From Candidatus Saganbacteria bacterium (GTDB lineage Bacteria > Margulisbacteria > WOR-1 > O2-12-FULL-45-9): 44,912 nt of DNA. Positions 1 through 8,357 of this stretch are shown here, piece after piece. Positions within the stretch are counted from its first letter, which is position 1. Each line of letters starts with the position of its first letter. Below the pieces are notes generated by a model that saw only the letters and a program-made list of their open reading frames with translations, ran no database searches and was not told the DNA's origin. The position numbers and the translations under genes are program-made. The stretch is from NCBI GenBank assembly GCA_016932255.1, contig JAFGDE010000003.1, positions 1 through 44,912 of the forward strand. Direction: 5' to 3'.

Positions 1-1212
1 CGCTTCGATGAGCATGCGTTTCTTACCGATGGATTCGATCGGCACTTGGGCGGTAAAGGTATTGTCCTCGGTCACTGCCACGGTGGTGCCGTTGACCTTA
101 ACTGTCAGCGGGCCCATGGGCGGTTCAGAACCGTCGCCCGGGATGACCTCGACCCGTCCGCTGATCTGGACGTGATCTTCATAGATGATGGTCTTGTCGG
201 TCGGCTGGTCGATGTGCACGCGCAGCTCCCGCTTGAGCGATTCACCCAGGTAGGTGATCGAGAAGAAGGAAGTGGCGTTGTCATTGATGCCGTCGAACGG
301 GTGATAGGCGTAGTTGAACTCGAAACCGGCCAGTCTGACGCCGAGACCGCCGGTCAGGTTGTCACCGTCAACGCCGGCCCGCAGGGCCAGATTGCCGACA
401 GGCCAGAATTCCAGGCCGAGATGGCTGGCATCCTTGGGATCAAGGGCGTTCATGTCATAGTCGGCGTTGAGGAACAGGCGGCGCATGCTGTGGGTCGTGT
501 AAGCCTGGTCCTGGCTGCCGATCAGCGCGACCTTGGCGCCCAGTTTCAGGTTGGCCGGGATGTTCTCGTTAACGCCGTTGGCCCGGGTCAGTTTACTGGC
601 CAGGACGTTCTGGTAGTTGACACCCAGGGTCAGGTAGTCAGTAGCCGGGTAGAGCAGACCGAGGTCAGCGCTGTAACCGGTGCCGGACGCGTCTGACAGG
701 TCGGCCACGTCGTTTGAGCCTGAACCGCCGACGCTGAAATACTTGAAACTGCCGCCGATCAGGATATCGCGGTCGATGTTCCTGAAAGCGGGGATGTTAT
801 TGAGATAGGTGCCGCCGGACAGGAACATGACGGTGTCGCCCCAGCTGCCGTCGCCGGCCAGGGAGCCGTCGGTGTTGGTCAGGTTGATGTCGGCGGTGTG
901 GGCATTGATGATGCCGGCGCCGACAGCCGATCTCTCGCCGTAGGGATAAACGCCGCCCACAACAGTGTAGGTAACGTCGCCCATCAGGCTTGAATACATG
1001 CTGGACAGCTTGGGGTTGCCTGCCCGGGCAATGCCGGCCGGGTTCATGAACAGCGCGTCGCTGTCCTCGGCCATGCCGACATAAGCGCGGCCAAGACCCA
1101 GGGCGCGAGCGCCCACGCCGATGCTCATCGGGTCAGGAATGGTGCCGGTCTGGGCTAAGGCTATCCCTCCTGTCAGGATCAGGATCGTGAATAAGGTCAA
1201 AAGTTTTTTCAT
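1..1212 (-). CDS. PorV/UPF0164-family outer-membrane beta-barrel protein, partial
   Basis: The frame is open for 404 codons from ATG at 1212 to the left edge, so the C-terminus lies outside the window. Residues 1-20 form a Sec signal peptide ending ALA-QT. Residues 35-62 carry the signature of the PorV/UPF0164 barrel family (ARALGLGRAYVGMAED, then ALFMNPAG). Residues 20 to about 330 alternate as outer-membrane strands do. From about residue 340 a bacterial Ig-like domain begins (LRVHIDQP, then TVKVNGTTVAVTEDNTF). GGAG lies about 8 bases before the ATG. The gene is separated from its upstream neighbour by 47 bases that hold its own copy of the conserved promoter element. PorV itself is a type IX secretion outer-membrane component, but many relatives have no known function, so only barrel and location are called. 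Confidence 0.85.
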   Translation of the reverse strand, partial: MKKLLTLFTILILTGGIALAQTGTIPDPMSIGVGARALGLGRAYVGMAEDSDALFMNPAGIARAGNPKLSSMYSSLMGDVTYTVVGGVYPYGERSAVGAGIINAHTADINLTNTDGSLAGDGSWGDTVMFLSGGTYLNNIPAFRNIDRDILIGGSFKYFSVGGSGSNDVADLSDASGTGYSADLGLLYPATDYLTLGVNYQNVLASKLTRANGVNENIPANLKLGAKVALIGSQDQAYTTHSMRRLFLNADYDMNALDPKDASHLGLEFWPVGNLALRAGVDGDNLTGGLGVRLAGFEFNYAYHPFDGINDNATSFFSITYLGESLKRELRVHIDQPTDKTIIYEDHVQISGRVEVIPGDGSEPPMGPLTVKVNGTTVAVTEDNTFTAQVPIESIGKKRMLIEA

Positions 1213-1231
1213 GGTGTTCACTCCTATAGTA

Positions 1232-1259
1232 ATATCGTTAAAAATCCTCATGGATTTCA
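1232..1259 (-). promoter_or_regulatory. Sigma-28-like promoter element A
   Basis: On the minus strand this reads TGAAATCC, 12 bases, AACGATAT, followed by TACTATAGG. It lies between the stop of the 1263-3815 gene and the ATG at 1212, with the -10 element 20 bases before the ATG. It matches the other seven copies in spacing and in core bases. Confidence 0.7.
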
Positions 1260-1262
1260 CCT

Positions 1263-3815
1263 TTACCTTTTCACGACGAGGATCTTAGCCTTGGCAATGG
1301 TTGTCTTGGCTTCCTCGTTCACGACCCTAAGCAGGTAGACGCCGTCAGCCACGTGGTTGCCGTGCATGTCTGTCCCGTCCCAGCTGATCTGGGTCTGGTC
1401 GGTGGTCATGGCATGGTAGACCAGTCTGGCGGTCGAGTCATAGATATAGATGCCGACGCTGGCCACGCCGGTCGCGTCGTAAGCGATGGTCGCGGTCGCG
1501 GCCGACATGCCTGAGGCACGGCTGGCCGGAACGGATGTTTCCAGCGGATTGAACGGGTTCGGGTAGACCGTGGCCTTGCCGGTCGAAGAAGAAGCCGCTG
1601 TAACCTGGAAGGTCTCAGGGTTCGACTCCTGGGCCGTCAGGGTGCCGGCGGAAATAGCGAGCTTGAGCACCTTAAGGGTGTAATCACCTGTCGGGGCCAG
1701 TCTGGGCACGATCGCCTCGATGCTGGTATCGCTCCAGCTCAGGATATCGACCTGATAATTGGTGCCGCTGCTGTTGTTCTCAAAGACCAGGATGCTCTGG
1801 CCCTGGGTGTCGCCGAAGCCCTCACCGATGGCAGTGAACTTGGTGCCGGCCGGACCAGCTGACGGTTCGATCTGGGTGATGATGATCTCGGTTGTCACGT
1901 CACCGCCGCCGCCGCCGGTCACATCACCCGCGACCAGGGTATCAATGTGATGATAGCTGGTGCTGGTGTTGGTCGCGGTATAGACGAAGTTATAGCTGGT
2001 GATCTGGCTCCAGTCTAAGGTGCTGTTGGCGCCGGTCTCAGAACCATCGGCATCGTGGCTGAACGCCGACGTGAAGATGGTGATCTGGGCATAACTTGTC
2101 AGACTGGACAGGGTCGTGTTGGACACAGTGGCCGAGTAAACAGTGCCGTCCGCGTCTTTCAGGCCCAGTTTGATGTCGTTGCCCGAGCCGTCCCAGGCGA
2201 TATAAAAGCTGACCCGGTCATAGGAGCTCAGGTCCATGGTATTGGCCAGGGTCGCGCCCCAGCCGCCGCCCCAGTCGCCTGCGTAGGAATAGCGGATCTG
2301 CATGCCGCGTGAGCCGTCATGGGCCGCCGCAGCCTGCGGGCCGTCGGTCACGATAGCGCTGTTGTCAGGCGTAATGCCTGTGCCGTAAGCATAGTAGCCG
2401 GAATCGGCCAGGCCGGTGGTCCAGGTGCCGACAGAGCCGCCTTCAACGTCGTCGATAAAAGCGCCGTCGGTGCGCACGGCCAGGCTGTTGCTGTTGCTGC
2501 CGCCGGAGGTGGTCACGACAACGCTGGCGTCGCCGGAGGCCACTCCTGACGGGATGGAAGTGATGATCTGGGTATCGCTCCACTGGGTCGGGTTGGAAGC
2601 AACGCCGCCGACCGTCACAGTGCTGGAACCGATGGTGTCGCCGAAGCCTGAACCATTGATGAAAATGGTCTGGCCAGGGTAGTTGCCATGGGAAGCCGTG
2701 CCTGTGATATCGCTGATGCTCGGGCCGCCGCCGCCACCAGAGGTGACGTTGATGGACAGGGCCTGGGTATCGGTTGCCGCAACGGCATCTTCGACCTGGA
2801 CCGTGAAACTGGCGTTCTCAACAGCGGTTGGTGTACCGGTGATCTGGCCGGTTGAAGCGTTCAAGCTCAAACCAGCAGGCAATGAGCCGGCTGAAATGCT
2901 CCAGGTATACGGAGTGGTGCCGCCGGCAGCAGAAACTGTCTGGCTATAAGCCGTGCCCTGTGTGCCATCCGGCAGGCTGGTCGTGGAAATGGTCAGGGAC
3001 GCCGGCGGTGTTTCGTCATCATTAATGGTCAGCGTGGCGGTGCTGGGCGAACCCATGCTCGCGCCGGTCACGCCGCTCAGGGTCAGGGTAACAGTCTCAT
3101 TGCCTTCATAGGTGGCGTCATCAGCGATGGTCACGTTAAAGGTCTTATTGGCTGAATCGCCGTCAGACCAATTCAGCGTGCCGCTGGCAGAAGTATAGTC
3201 AGAACCAGCTGTGGCTGTGCCGTTGCTGGTAGCGTAGTGAACAGAAGCAGCGCCTGAACTGCCGCTGACACGGCGGACCGTGACAGTGACAGAGCCAGCG
3301 CCTTCACCAACGGAATAGGTGGAAGCGCTGAACTGGATATTGCCGGTGCTGGGGACAGAGGTCTGCGAGCTGGTCGCAAAACCGGCTGGGTCATAAACAT
3401 AAACAAAGCCTGTGCCGACGTTCTCGACAGCACCTGTGCCGTAATAAGTACCGGCAGGCGGGGTGCCTGTGCCGTCCCAGGTCTCCCAAACACGGATATA
3501 GATATACTGGCTTGAAGGAACAGAAGCCGCGCCGGAGAACTGTCCGGCCGGATTAATGGTCCCGGTGCTGATCACTGTATCGCCGGTGGGCAGGCCGTTG
3601 GTGTCGGGTGCCCCGGCTGTTGCGTCGCCGGATTGGACGACCTGGACATAAGCGCCCGCGCCAAGGGTGGCAGCGGAGTGGTTGGTGATGCCGGTCACGT
3701 TGATAGTGACAGCGGCTGCGTGGGCCGTGCCCATCAGCGGCAGACTGTTCAGCATCAAGGCCGCGATCAGTAACCCTCCCAGAACTTTAGTGATCTTGTT
3801 TATCATCGTTTTCAT
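1263..3815 (-). CDS. Secreted multidomain surface protein with Calx-beta, Ig/TIG and FlgD-like C-terminal domains
   Basis: 850 residues. The signal peptide covers about 1-33 (AHA cleavage site). Visible domains in order: Calx-beta (160-268, ending TLTINDDE); He_PIG putative Ig (275-357, LPAGLSLNASTGQITGTPT); IPT/TIG (365-448); a CBM11/CIA30-like carbohydrate-binding-type sandwich starting FIDDVEGG (452-628); a second IPT/TIG (645-738); and a FlgD-like C-terminal Ig domain (748-850) with the YPNPFNP signature and GVYLLRV. AAGGAGG precedes the ATG by 9 bases and overlaps the stop of the upstream gene, so this is the third gene of the 8242-1263 operon. The YPNPFNP domain is typical of cargo anchored or sorted at the C-terminus in type IX systems and related lineages. 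An adhesive or glycan-binding surface role is inferred. Confidence 0.85.
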   Translation of the reverse strand: MKTMINKITKVLGGLLIAALMLNSLPLMGTAHAAAVTINVTGITNHSAATLGAGAYVQVVQSGDATAGAPDTNGLPTGDTVISTGTINPAGQFSGAASVPSSQYIYIRVWETWDGTGTPPAGTYYGTGAVENVGTGFVYVYDPAGFATSSQTSVPSTGNIQFSASTYSVGEGAGSVTVTVRRVSGSSGAASVHYATSNGTATAGSDYTSASGTLNWSDGDSANKTFNVTIADDATYEGNETVTLTLSGVTGASMGSPSTATLTINDDETPPASLTISTTSLPDGTQGTAYSQTVSAAGGTTPYTWSISAGSLPAGLSLNASTGQITGTPTAVENASFTVQVEDAVAATDTQALSINVTSGGGGGPSISDITGTASHGNYPGQTIFINGSGFGDTIGSSTVTVGGVASNPTQWSDTQIITSIPSGVASGDASVVVTTSGGSNSNSLAVRTDGAFIDDVEGGSVGTWTTGLADSGYYAYGTGITPDNSAIVTDGPQAAAAHDGSRGMQIRYSYAGDWGGGWGATLANTMDLSSYDRVSFYIAWDGSGNDIKLGLKDADGTVYSATVSNTTLSSLTSYAQITIFTSAFSHDADGSETGANSTLDWSQITSYNFVYTATNTSTSYHHIDTLVAGDVTGGGGGDVTTEIIITQIEPSAGPAGTKFTAIGEGFGDTQGQSILVFENNSSGTNYQVDILSWSDTSIEAIVPRLAPTGDYTLKVLKLAISAGTLTAQESNPETFQVTAASSSTGKATVYPNPFNPLETSVPASRASGMSAATATIAYDATGVASVGIYIYDSTARLVYHAMTTDQTQISWDGTDMHGNHVADGVYLLRVVNEEAKTTIAKAKILVVKR

Positions 3816-3829
3816 CTCCCTGTTCCTCC

Positions 3830-6800
3830 TTAGTAAGGCTTGGTCATGGACCAGCTGAATGAACTTTGGACCGGTTCAGTGAACATGTAGCCTTTACCAG
3901 GGACCAGCAGAAGCGGTGAAGGCGCTGTCAGCGTGCCGTCCCTCCAGGCAGAGGCGTCGTAATGGAATGCAATACCGTTCGTTGTGTCAATAAGATTGGC
4001 GTCAGCGTCGAACTGATAGGCTGTGCCAGCCTCAGCCGGGTTCACAGATGAATGTGAAGAGGCATTCAGGCCTGCGTCAGCCACGCCGACCGGCATCGGA
4101 TAGGGGTTAGCTATCCACTCAGACACCAGGTCTGAGCCGCCGGCGCCGTTAAGCGTGCGGCTGTAGTCGGTCTCAGGCAACATGCCTACCGCAGTGATGA
4201 ACTTGGCGGTCGGCGAATAGTAACCGTAAGTGTAACCGGCTTCCATGTTGCTGATCGGGCCGATGGCGCCAGGAAATGTATCCCAGATGCCGCCGGAGTA
4301 CATCGAGCCGTAAGTCACGTCCTTGTTGATATCAAATGACAGGATCATATCCATTTCTTCCACCTGGCCGCCGATAACAGCGCTCACCGAGGTGTCAGCC
4401 ACCTCGATCGGTATGGAGATGAAGAACCTCTCGGGTTCGGTGTCAGACGGTCCCACTGCGATATCAAATTTCGCGACAACTTCTTCTGTCAGGTCGCCGC
4501 TCACGAGTGTTTCGCCGTTCGGTATGAGTTTATAATAGCGCGCGGTGCCATCCCCAACGGAACTGGAGATGGTATACGATCCTATTGTAACATTTGTGGC
4601 CACGGCTGTCCAGCCGGCCGGGTCAGTCGTAAAGTATGATGTATAGGACTCTGACGGCTCGTCATAGGTGCAGACCAGCTCGTAGACGTCAACGCCCAGG
4701 CCGACCGGATCGGTGTCCCAGGTAATGGTGATATCATCGCCCGGGTCGTCGCCCTCGCGGGTGATGATGATGTTCAAGATCGGGTCGTCTGAGCCCGAGC
4801 CTGTGCCGGTGGTAAAAGCAAAGTCATTGTCGCCGGTCAGGGCCAGGCTTTCGTCAACGTCGATCGCGTTGGTCACGGTCACGGTGTAAGGCGTGCTGGC
4901 CGCGAAGTCGTCATGGCTGATGGTCGCGACCGTATGGGTGGGGTTCCAGCTGACAGAAGCGCCGGTCACGGCCGGAACGATAGTATAGGTAAAGGAACCG
5001 GCCTGGATCGACTCGTTGAAAGTGATGCTGACCGCGGCGTCGATGTACACGTCAGTCGCGCTGTCAAGCGGCGATGTGGCCGTGATGTAAGGATTGCCCG
5101 GGTTGGTGATGCCGTTGATATAAGTGAAGGTCCAGACCGCGCTTTCAGCGCCGTTGGCCCAGGTCGTATGGATGCCGTCGTTAGCTGAAACGTTCCACTC
5201 ATAGGTGGTATCGGCGGTCAACGTTGCCAGCGGGATCGAGTGGGCAGTGCCGGCAATGTCGGTTTCCGAGTAGACCAGGGCATGGCTGTCGGCGTCATAA
5301 ACATAGACGTTATAGGTCGGGGCCGGGCCGTCAGGATCGGTGCTGACACCCCACTGCAGGGAAACATCGCAGCATTCGTCCGCGCCGTCAGCCGGCGAGG
5401 TCTTGCTGAAATCGCCGGGCGGGTTCAGGTTATTGGCCGCGGTGGTGAAGCTGAACGGGTTCGCGACCGAGCCGGCGGCCAGAGAGTTGTTGTCAACATC
5501 GGTGGCGCTGACCGTAACGGTGTAGAGCTGGTTGCTGGCGAGATCGGAACTGTGGTTGATGGTCAGCTCTGTATGGCTGGCATTCCAGGCATAACTGACG
5601 CCGGAGACCGTGGGCGAGATGTCGACCGAAAGGGAGCTTTCTTTGATGGTCTCGTCAAAGGTCACGTTGATCGGTGAGTCGAGCGCCACGTCAGTTGCGC
5701 TGTTGCTAGGATCAGTGGCGGTGATGTGCGGCGCGCCCGGGTTGATGATGGCGTTGGAATCAACGGTAAAGTCCGCGCTGCCGCCGTTGTTATACATGGT
5801 ATAGGCGGTAGTGGTGCTGCCGTCGGTCACCTTAACGCCCCATTCGTAATCGCCGTCGGCAAAAGCGCCGGTGTCCGGGATGGTGATCTTGAAAGTGGTG
5901 CCTGCCGGCGACGGGGTGCCGGTCACTTCAACGGCGCTGGGCCCGGAAATATGGCCGAACTCGGCGTAGCGCACTGTCGGAGTGACCGTGTCGCCGTCCT
6001 CATCATTGACAGTGAAGCTGACCACGATATGGTCTTCGTTGGTCGTGCCGTTGGCCGGGATAACAGTGGTCTCGTCCTCTTTATACTGGACCAGCCCGCT
6101 GATGGCAGGCACATGGTTGCCGATATCCTCCTGGATATTGACGATCTGGATGCCGCCGGTCGGGCTGTTGGTCAGTGCCGCGCGGGAGCGGTCCAGGGCC
6201 AAAACAACACCGTCACTGCGGTTGACCGAATCGACGATGCGGTCGGCCGTGACAGTGCCGGAAATATCGGCTGTTTCAATGGCGTAAAGGCTGTTGGTCG
6301 TTTCAGCGGCGTCGCGCGCCTTTTTAAAGACCAGCCAGGTGCCGCCGTTGCTGATATCAATGCCGGTCCAGCCGTAGGTCGCGGAAACGTCGCCGTTCTG
6401 GACCGAGCCGGTCAGCGCGTGGGATGAAGTGTTGTAAACTTTGACATCAGTGCCGCCGTAGCCGGAAACAGCCACATAAAGCTTGCTGTTAGCGACTTTC
6501 AGGTAGGTCGGATAGGTCTGGGAGCCGGTGTTAAAGCTTGTATTATATGTAAGGGTGCCGCCGGAATTGTTGTAAACGTGGATCTTGCCGGTGATGCCCT
6601 TGTTGGAAACAAAGACCTTGCTGCCGGAAACCGCCACGTCAAAGTGCGGGTCAGACGTGCCGGAGATCCAGGAAACATAGGCATTGGTCGAAGTGTTGAA
6701 GGTCCTGATGCCGTTCAGGCCCTTATCAGCCACGAACAGGCGGTTATTGGCCTCGTCCAGCGCCAGGCCGGCCGGGGATGAGCCCGCGGGCCAGGGAGCG

Positions 6801-7168
6801 CCGGTCATGTCAACAGAGCTGGTCGGGCGGCCTGAGGCGTTCAGGGTGTAGACCCTGACCAAAGAAGAAGTGCCGTTATTGACCGAAGCGTAGAGCTTGT
6901 CGCCGGCTGAATTAACGGCCAGGCCGTAGCACTTGGAACCGGCCGGCAGGCTCTGATGATAGGAAGAAGCCGCGGCCCAACCGGGAGTATCGTTGCGGTC
7001 ATAGACCTTGATGCGCGGGTCAGTATCGTTCTCGATCACGTAAAGGGTCTCAGTGACCGGGTTAAGCACGCTGGTCGCGGGAGTATCCGAGCTGATCGCC
7101 CGGGCCGCTCCAGCCAGGCCCCCTGTCAGAAGTGAAAGTATCAGGATCAGTAAAAGGTATTTCTTCAT
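3830..7168 (-). CDS. Secreted beta-propeller and Big_5 Ig-like repeat protein
   Basis: 1112 residues with a signal peptide at about 1-24 (ARA-IS). Residues 30-345 look like an NHL/YVTN-type beta-propeller: repeated LYV, GLAVN, KLYASV and NRLFVADK blades. Residues about 350-470 form an fn3-like domain. Two SbsA-type Big_5 domains follow, at about 478-578 and 691-790. They share ITAT(D/S)P-SATDV, N(V)TF(D/N)E and YTVTV, with a fn3-like domain between them. The last roughly 210 residues form a separate domain with a GKGYMF motif near the end. GAGGAG lies 7 bases before the ATG, and the start follows the upstream stop by 3 bases. No enzyme signature is visible; the call is a secreted or surface-associated structural or adhesive protein. 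Confidence 0.85.
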   Translation of the reverse strand: MKKYLLLILILSLLTGGLAGAARAISSDTPATSVLNPVTETLYVIENDTDPRIKVYDRNDTPGWAAASSYHQSLPAGSKCYGLAVNSAGDKLYASVNNGTSSLVRVYTLNASGRPTSSVDMTGAPWPAGSSPAGLALDEANNRLFVADKGLNGIRTFNTSTNAYVSWISGTSDPHFDVAVSGSKVFVSNKGITGKIHVYNNSGGTLTYNTSFNTGSQTYPTYLKVANSKLYVAVSGYGGTDVKVYNTSSHALTGSVQNGDVSATYGWTGIDISNGGTWLVFKKARDAAETTNSLYAIETADISGTVTADRIVDSVNRSDGVVLALDRSRAALTNSPTGGIQIVNIQEDIGNHVPAISGLVQYKEDETTVIPANGTTNEDHIVVSFTVNDEDGDTVTPTVRYAEFGHISGPSAVEVTGTPSPAGTTFKITIPDTGAFADGDYEWGVKVTDGSTTTAYTMYNNGGSADFTVDSNAIINPGAPHITATDPSNSATDVALDSPINVTFDETIKESSLSVDISPTVSGVSYAWNASHTELTINHSSDLASNQLYTVTVSATDVDNNSLAAGSVANPFSFTTAANNLNPPGDFSKTSPADGADECCDVSLQWGVSTDPDGPAPTYNVYVYDADSHALVYSETDIAGTAHSIPLATLTADTTYEWNVSANDGIHTTWANGAESAVWTFTYINGITNPGNPYITATSPLDSATDVYIDAAVSITFNESIQAGSFTYTIVPAVTGASVSWNPTHTVATISHDDFAASTPYTVTVTNAIDVDESLALTGDNDFAFTTGTGSGSDDPILNIIITREGDDPGDDITITWDTDPVGLGVDVYELVCTYDEPSESYTSYFTTDPAGWTAVATNVTIGSYTISSSVGDGTARYYKLIPNGETLVSGDLTEEVVAKFDIAVGPSDTEPERFFISIPIEVADTSVSAVIGGQVEEMDMILSFDINKDVTYGSMYSGGIWDTFPGAIGPISNMEAGYTYGYYSPTAKFITAVGMLPETDYSRTLNGAGGSDLVSEWIANPYPMPVGVADAGLNASSHSSVNPAEAGTAYQFDADANLIDTTNGIAFHYDASAWRDGTLTAPSPLLLVPGKGYMFTEPVQSSFSWSMTKPY

Positions 7169-7171
7169 GGT

Positions 7172-8242
7172 TTACTCCTCTACGTCCCAGAGAACGTTGA
7201 AAACTGAGAAATACGGGTTATTCTCGTCAAAACCGCGCGCGTCAGCGATCACGCTCGGGCTGATGGTCAGGAAAATATCCCCGTCGCTGTTCCAGGCGTG
7301 CGGGATATAGATCGGGTAAGGCAGCGGCTCAGCGCCGCAGGCCGTGCCGACCAGCTCGCCCCAGTCCAGGTCTTCCAGCAGTTCAGCTACAGAAGCGAAC
7401 TCTTCGGTATAAGTGTCATCCAGCTCAAAACAGGTGTCAGCTATGCCGTTATTGTCGGTGTCGGCAAAAATGTAATCAATGCCGTCCGCCGCAGCAGGGC
7501 AGGAAGCGCCGTAGATCTCGTAATTGCGCAGGACAACGTTGCCGTGGTAGAGCAGAACGCGGTTGTTCTCGTTGCTCGGGCAGACCGCGAAACCGCTGTA
7601 GCCCGTTTCGTCGCAGCTGACCAGCTCATTGGCCGGGTTGACATTGATCAGGCCGGGGAAGCAACCGTCAGCCGGCATGGTCGGGGCATCAGGATACCAT
7701 TCATTGGCCGCGATGCGGGTAGAATCTGTTGACAGCCAGGCGACCAGGTCCACGTTCTGCAGGCCGCTGCCCATAACGATATTCGTGGTGTAAGGGGCCA
7801 GGGTGCATTCCTGCAAATGACTGCCGTAACCTTCGATCATAAAGAAAATATCAGCCGGCATGGTGCCGTCCTCGGGCAGGGTGACCGTGCCGTCAGGGTT
7901 GATGTGTGCGCCGCCTTCAGTTGTGTCAGCGTCGGTGTCCGGGGGATCCTGGTGCATGGTGCCGCCGTCGTCATCGTCCAGGGCGTCGAGCACGCCGCCT
8001 CCGCCTTCGCTCATGCAGCCGCTGGTGCCGCCGGAAAGGCCCAGGCCTTCGGCGATAGCGCTGCCGGTGGATTCAAGAGTGTCCCAGGCATCGTCCAGAG
8101 CGTCAGTGAACCAGTTAGAGGCAACGACAGTGGTCGAGCCGGAAATGGTCGCGCCCCTCAAAGATAACCCGGAACCTGAGATGACGCTCGGGCTCCTGTA
8201 AGCTGCTGAACTGCCGACCGGTATAATGCTTGAAGTATCCAT
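7172..8242 (-). CDS. Cys-containing hypothetical surface-type protein without signal peptide
   Basis: 356 residues, first gene of a three-gene operon. The start is placed at ATG 8242 because AAGGAGG sits 10 bases upstream; a GTG at 8275 would put that ribosome site inside the coding region. There is no Sec signal peptide. The N-terminus is Ser/Gly-rich (SSIIPVGSSAAYRSP), followed by a Trp-containing helix and then TSGCMSEGGGG. The body has an acidic linker rich in Asp, Pro and Thr (about 85-110) and several Cys in a beta-rich region that mentions no known catalytic motif. The TSGCxxEG block recurs in the protein at 15863-17839, which also lacks a signal peptide, so both may share a targeting route. 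I do not recognise the family. Confidence 0.75.
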   Translation of the reverse strand: MDTSSIIPVGSSAAYRSPSVISGSGLSLRGATISGSTTVVASNWFTDALDDAWDTLESTGSAIAEGLGLSGGTSGCMSEGGGGVLDALDDDDGGTMHQDPPDTDADTTEGGAHINPDGTVTLPEDGTMPADIFFMIEGYGSHLQECTLAPYTTNIVMGSGLQNVDLVAWLSTDSTRIAANEWYPDAPTMPADGCFPGLINVNPANELVSCDETGYSGFAVCPSNENNRVLLYHGNVVLRNYEIYGASCPAAADGIDYIFADTDNNGIADTCFELDDTYTEEFASVAELLEDLDWGELVGTACGAEPLPYPIYIPHAWNSDGDIFLTISPSVIADARGFDENNPYFSVFNVLWDVEE

Positions 8243-8300
8243 GATGATTTTTCCTCCTTGGATCAGGCCTGCCACAAGACAGACCTATTTACCTATAGTA

Positions 8301-8328
8301 TTATCGGTTGTTTCTCTGGGAAATTTCA
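8301..8328 (-). promoter_or_regulatory. Sigma-28-like promoter element C
   Basis: Minus strand: AAAAAGTGAAATTT, 12 bases, ACCGATAA, then TACTATAGG. The -10 element lies 59 bases before the ATG at 8242. The A-rich run upstream is shared with elements D and E. Confidence 0.75.
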
Positions 8329-8357
8329 CTTTTTACGCGATTATTTGAAGCTGTGAT

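Noticed and set aside
46-696. Long plus-strand open frame (216 codons)
   Set aside because: It is antisense to the PorV-like gene, whose frame has a signal peptide and family motifs; the plus-strand frame has none.
8243-8275. Upstream GTG start for the 7172-8242 gene
   Set aside because: The AAGGAGG ribosome site would lie inside the coding region; ATG 8242 fits it.
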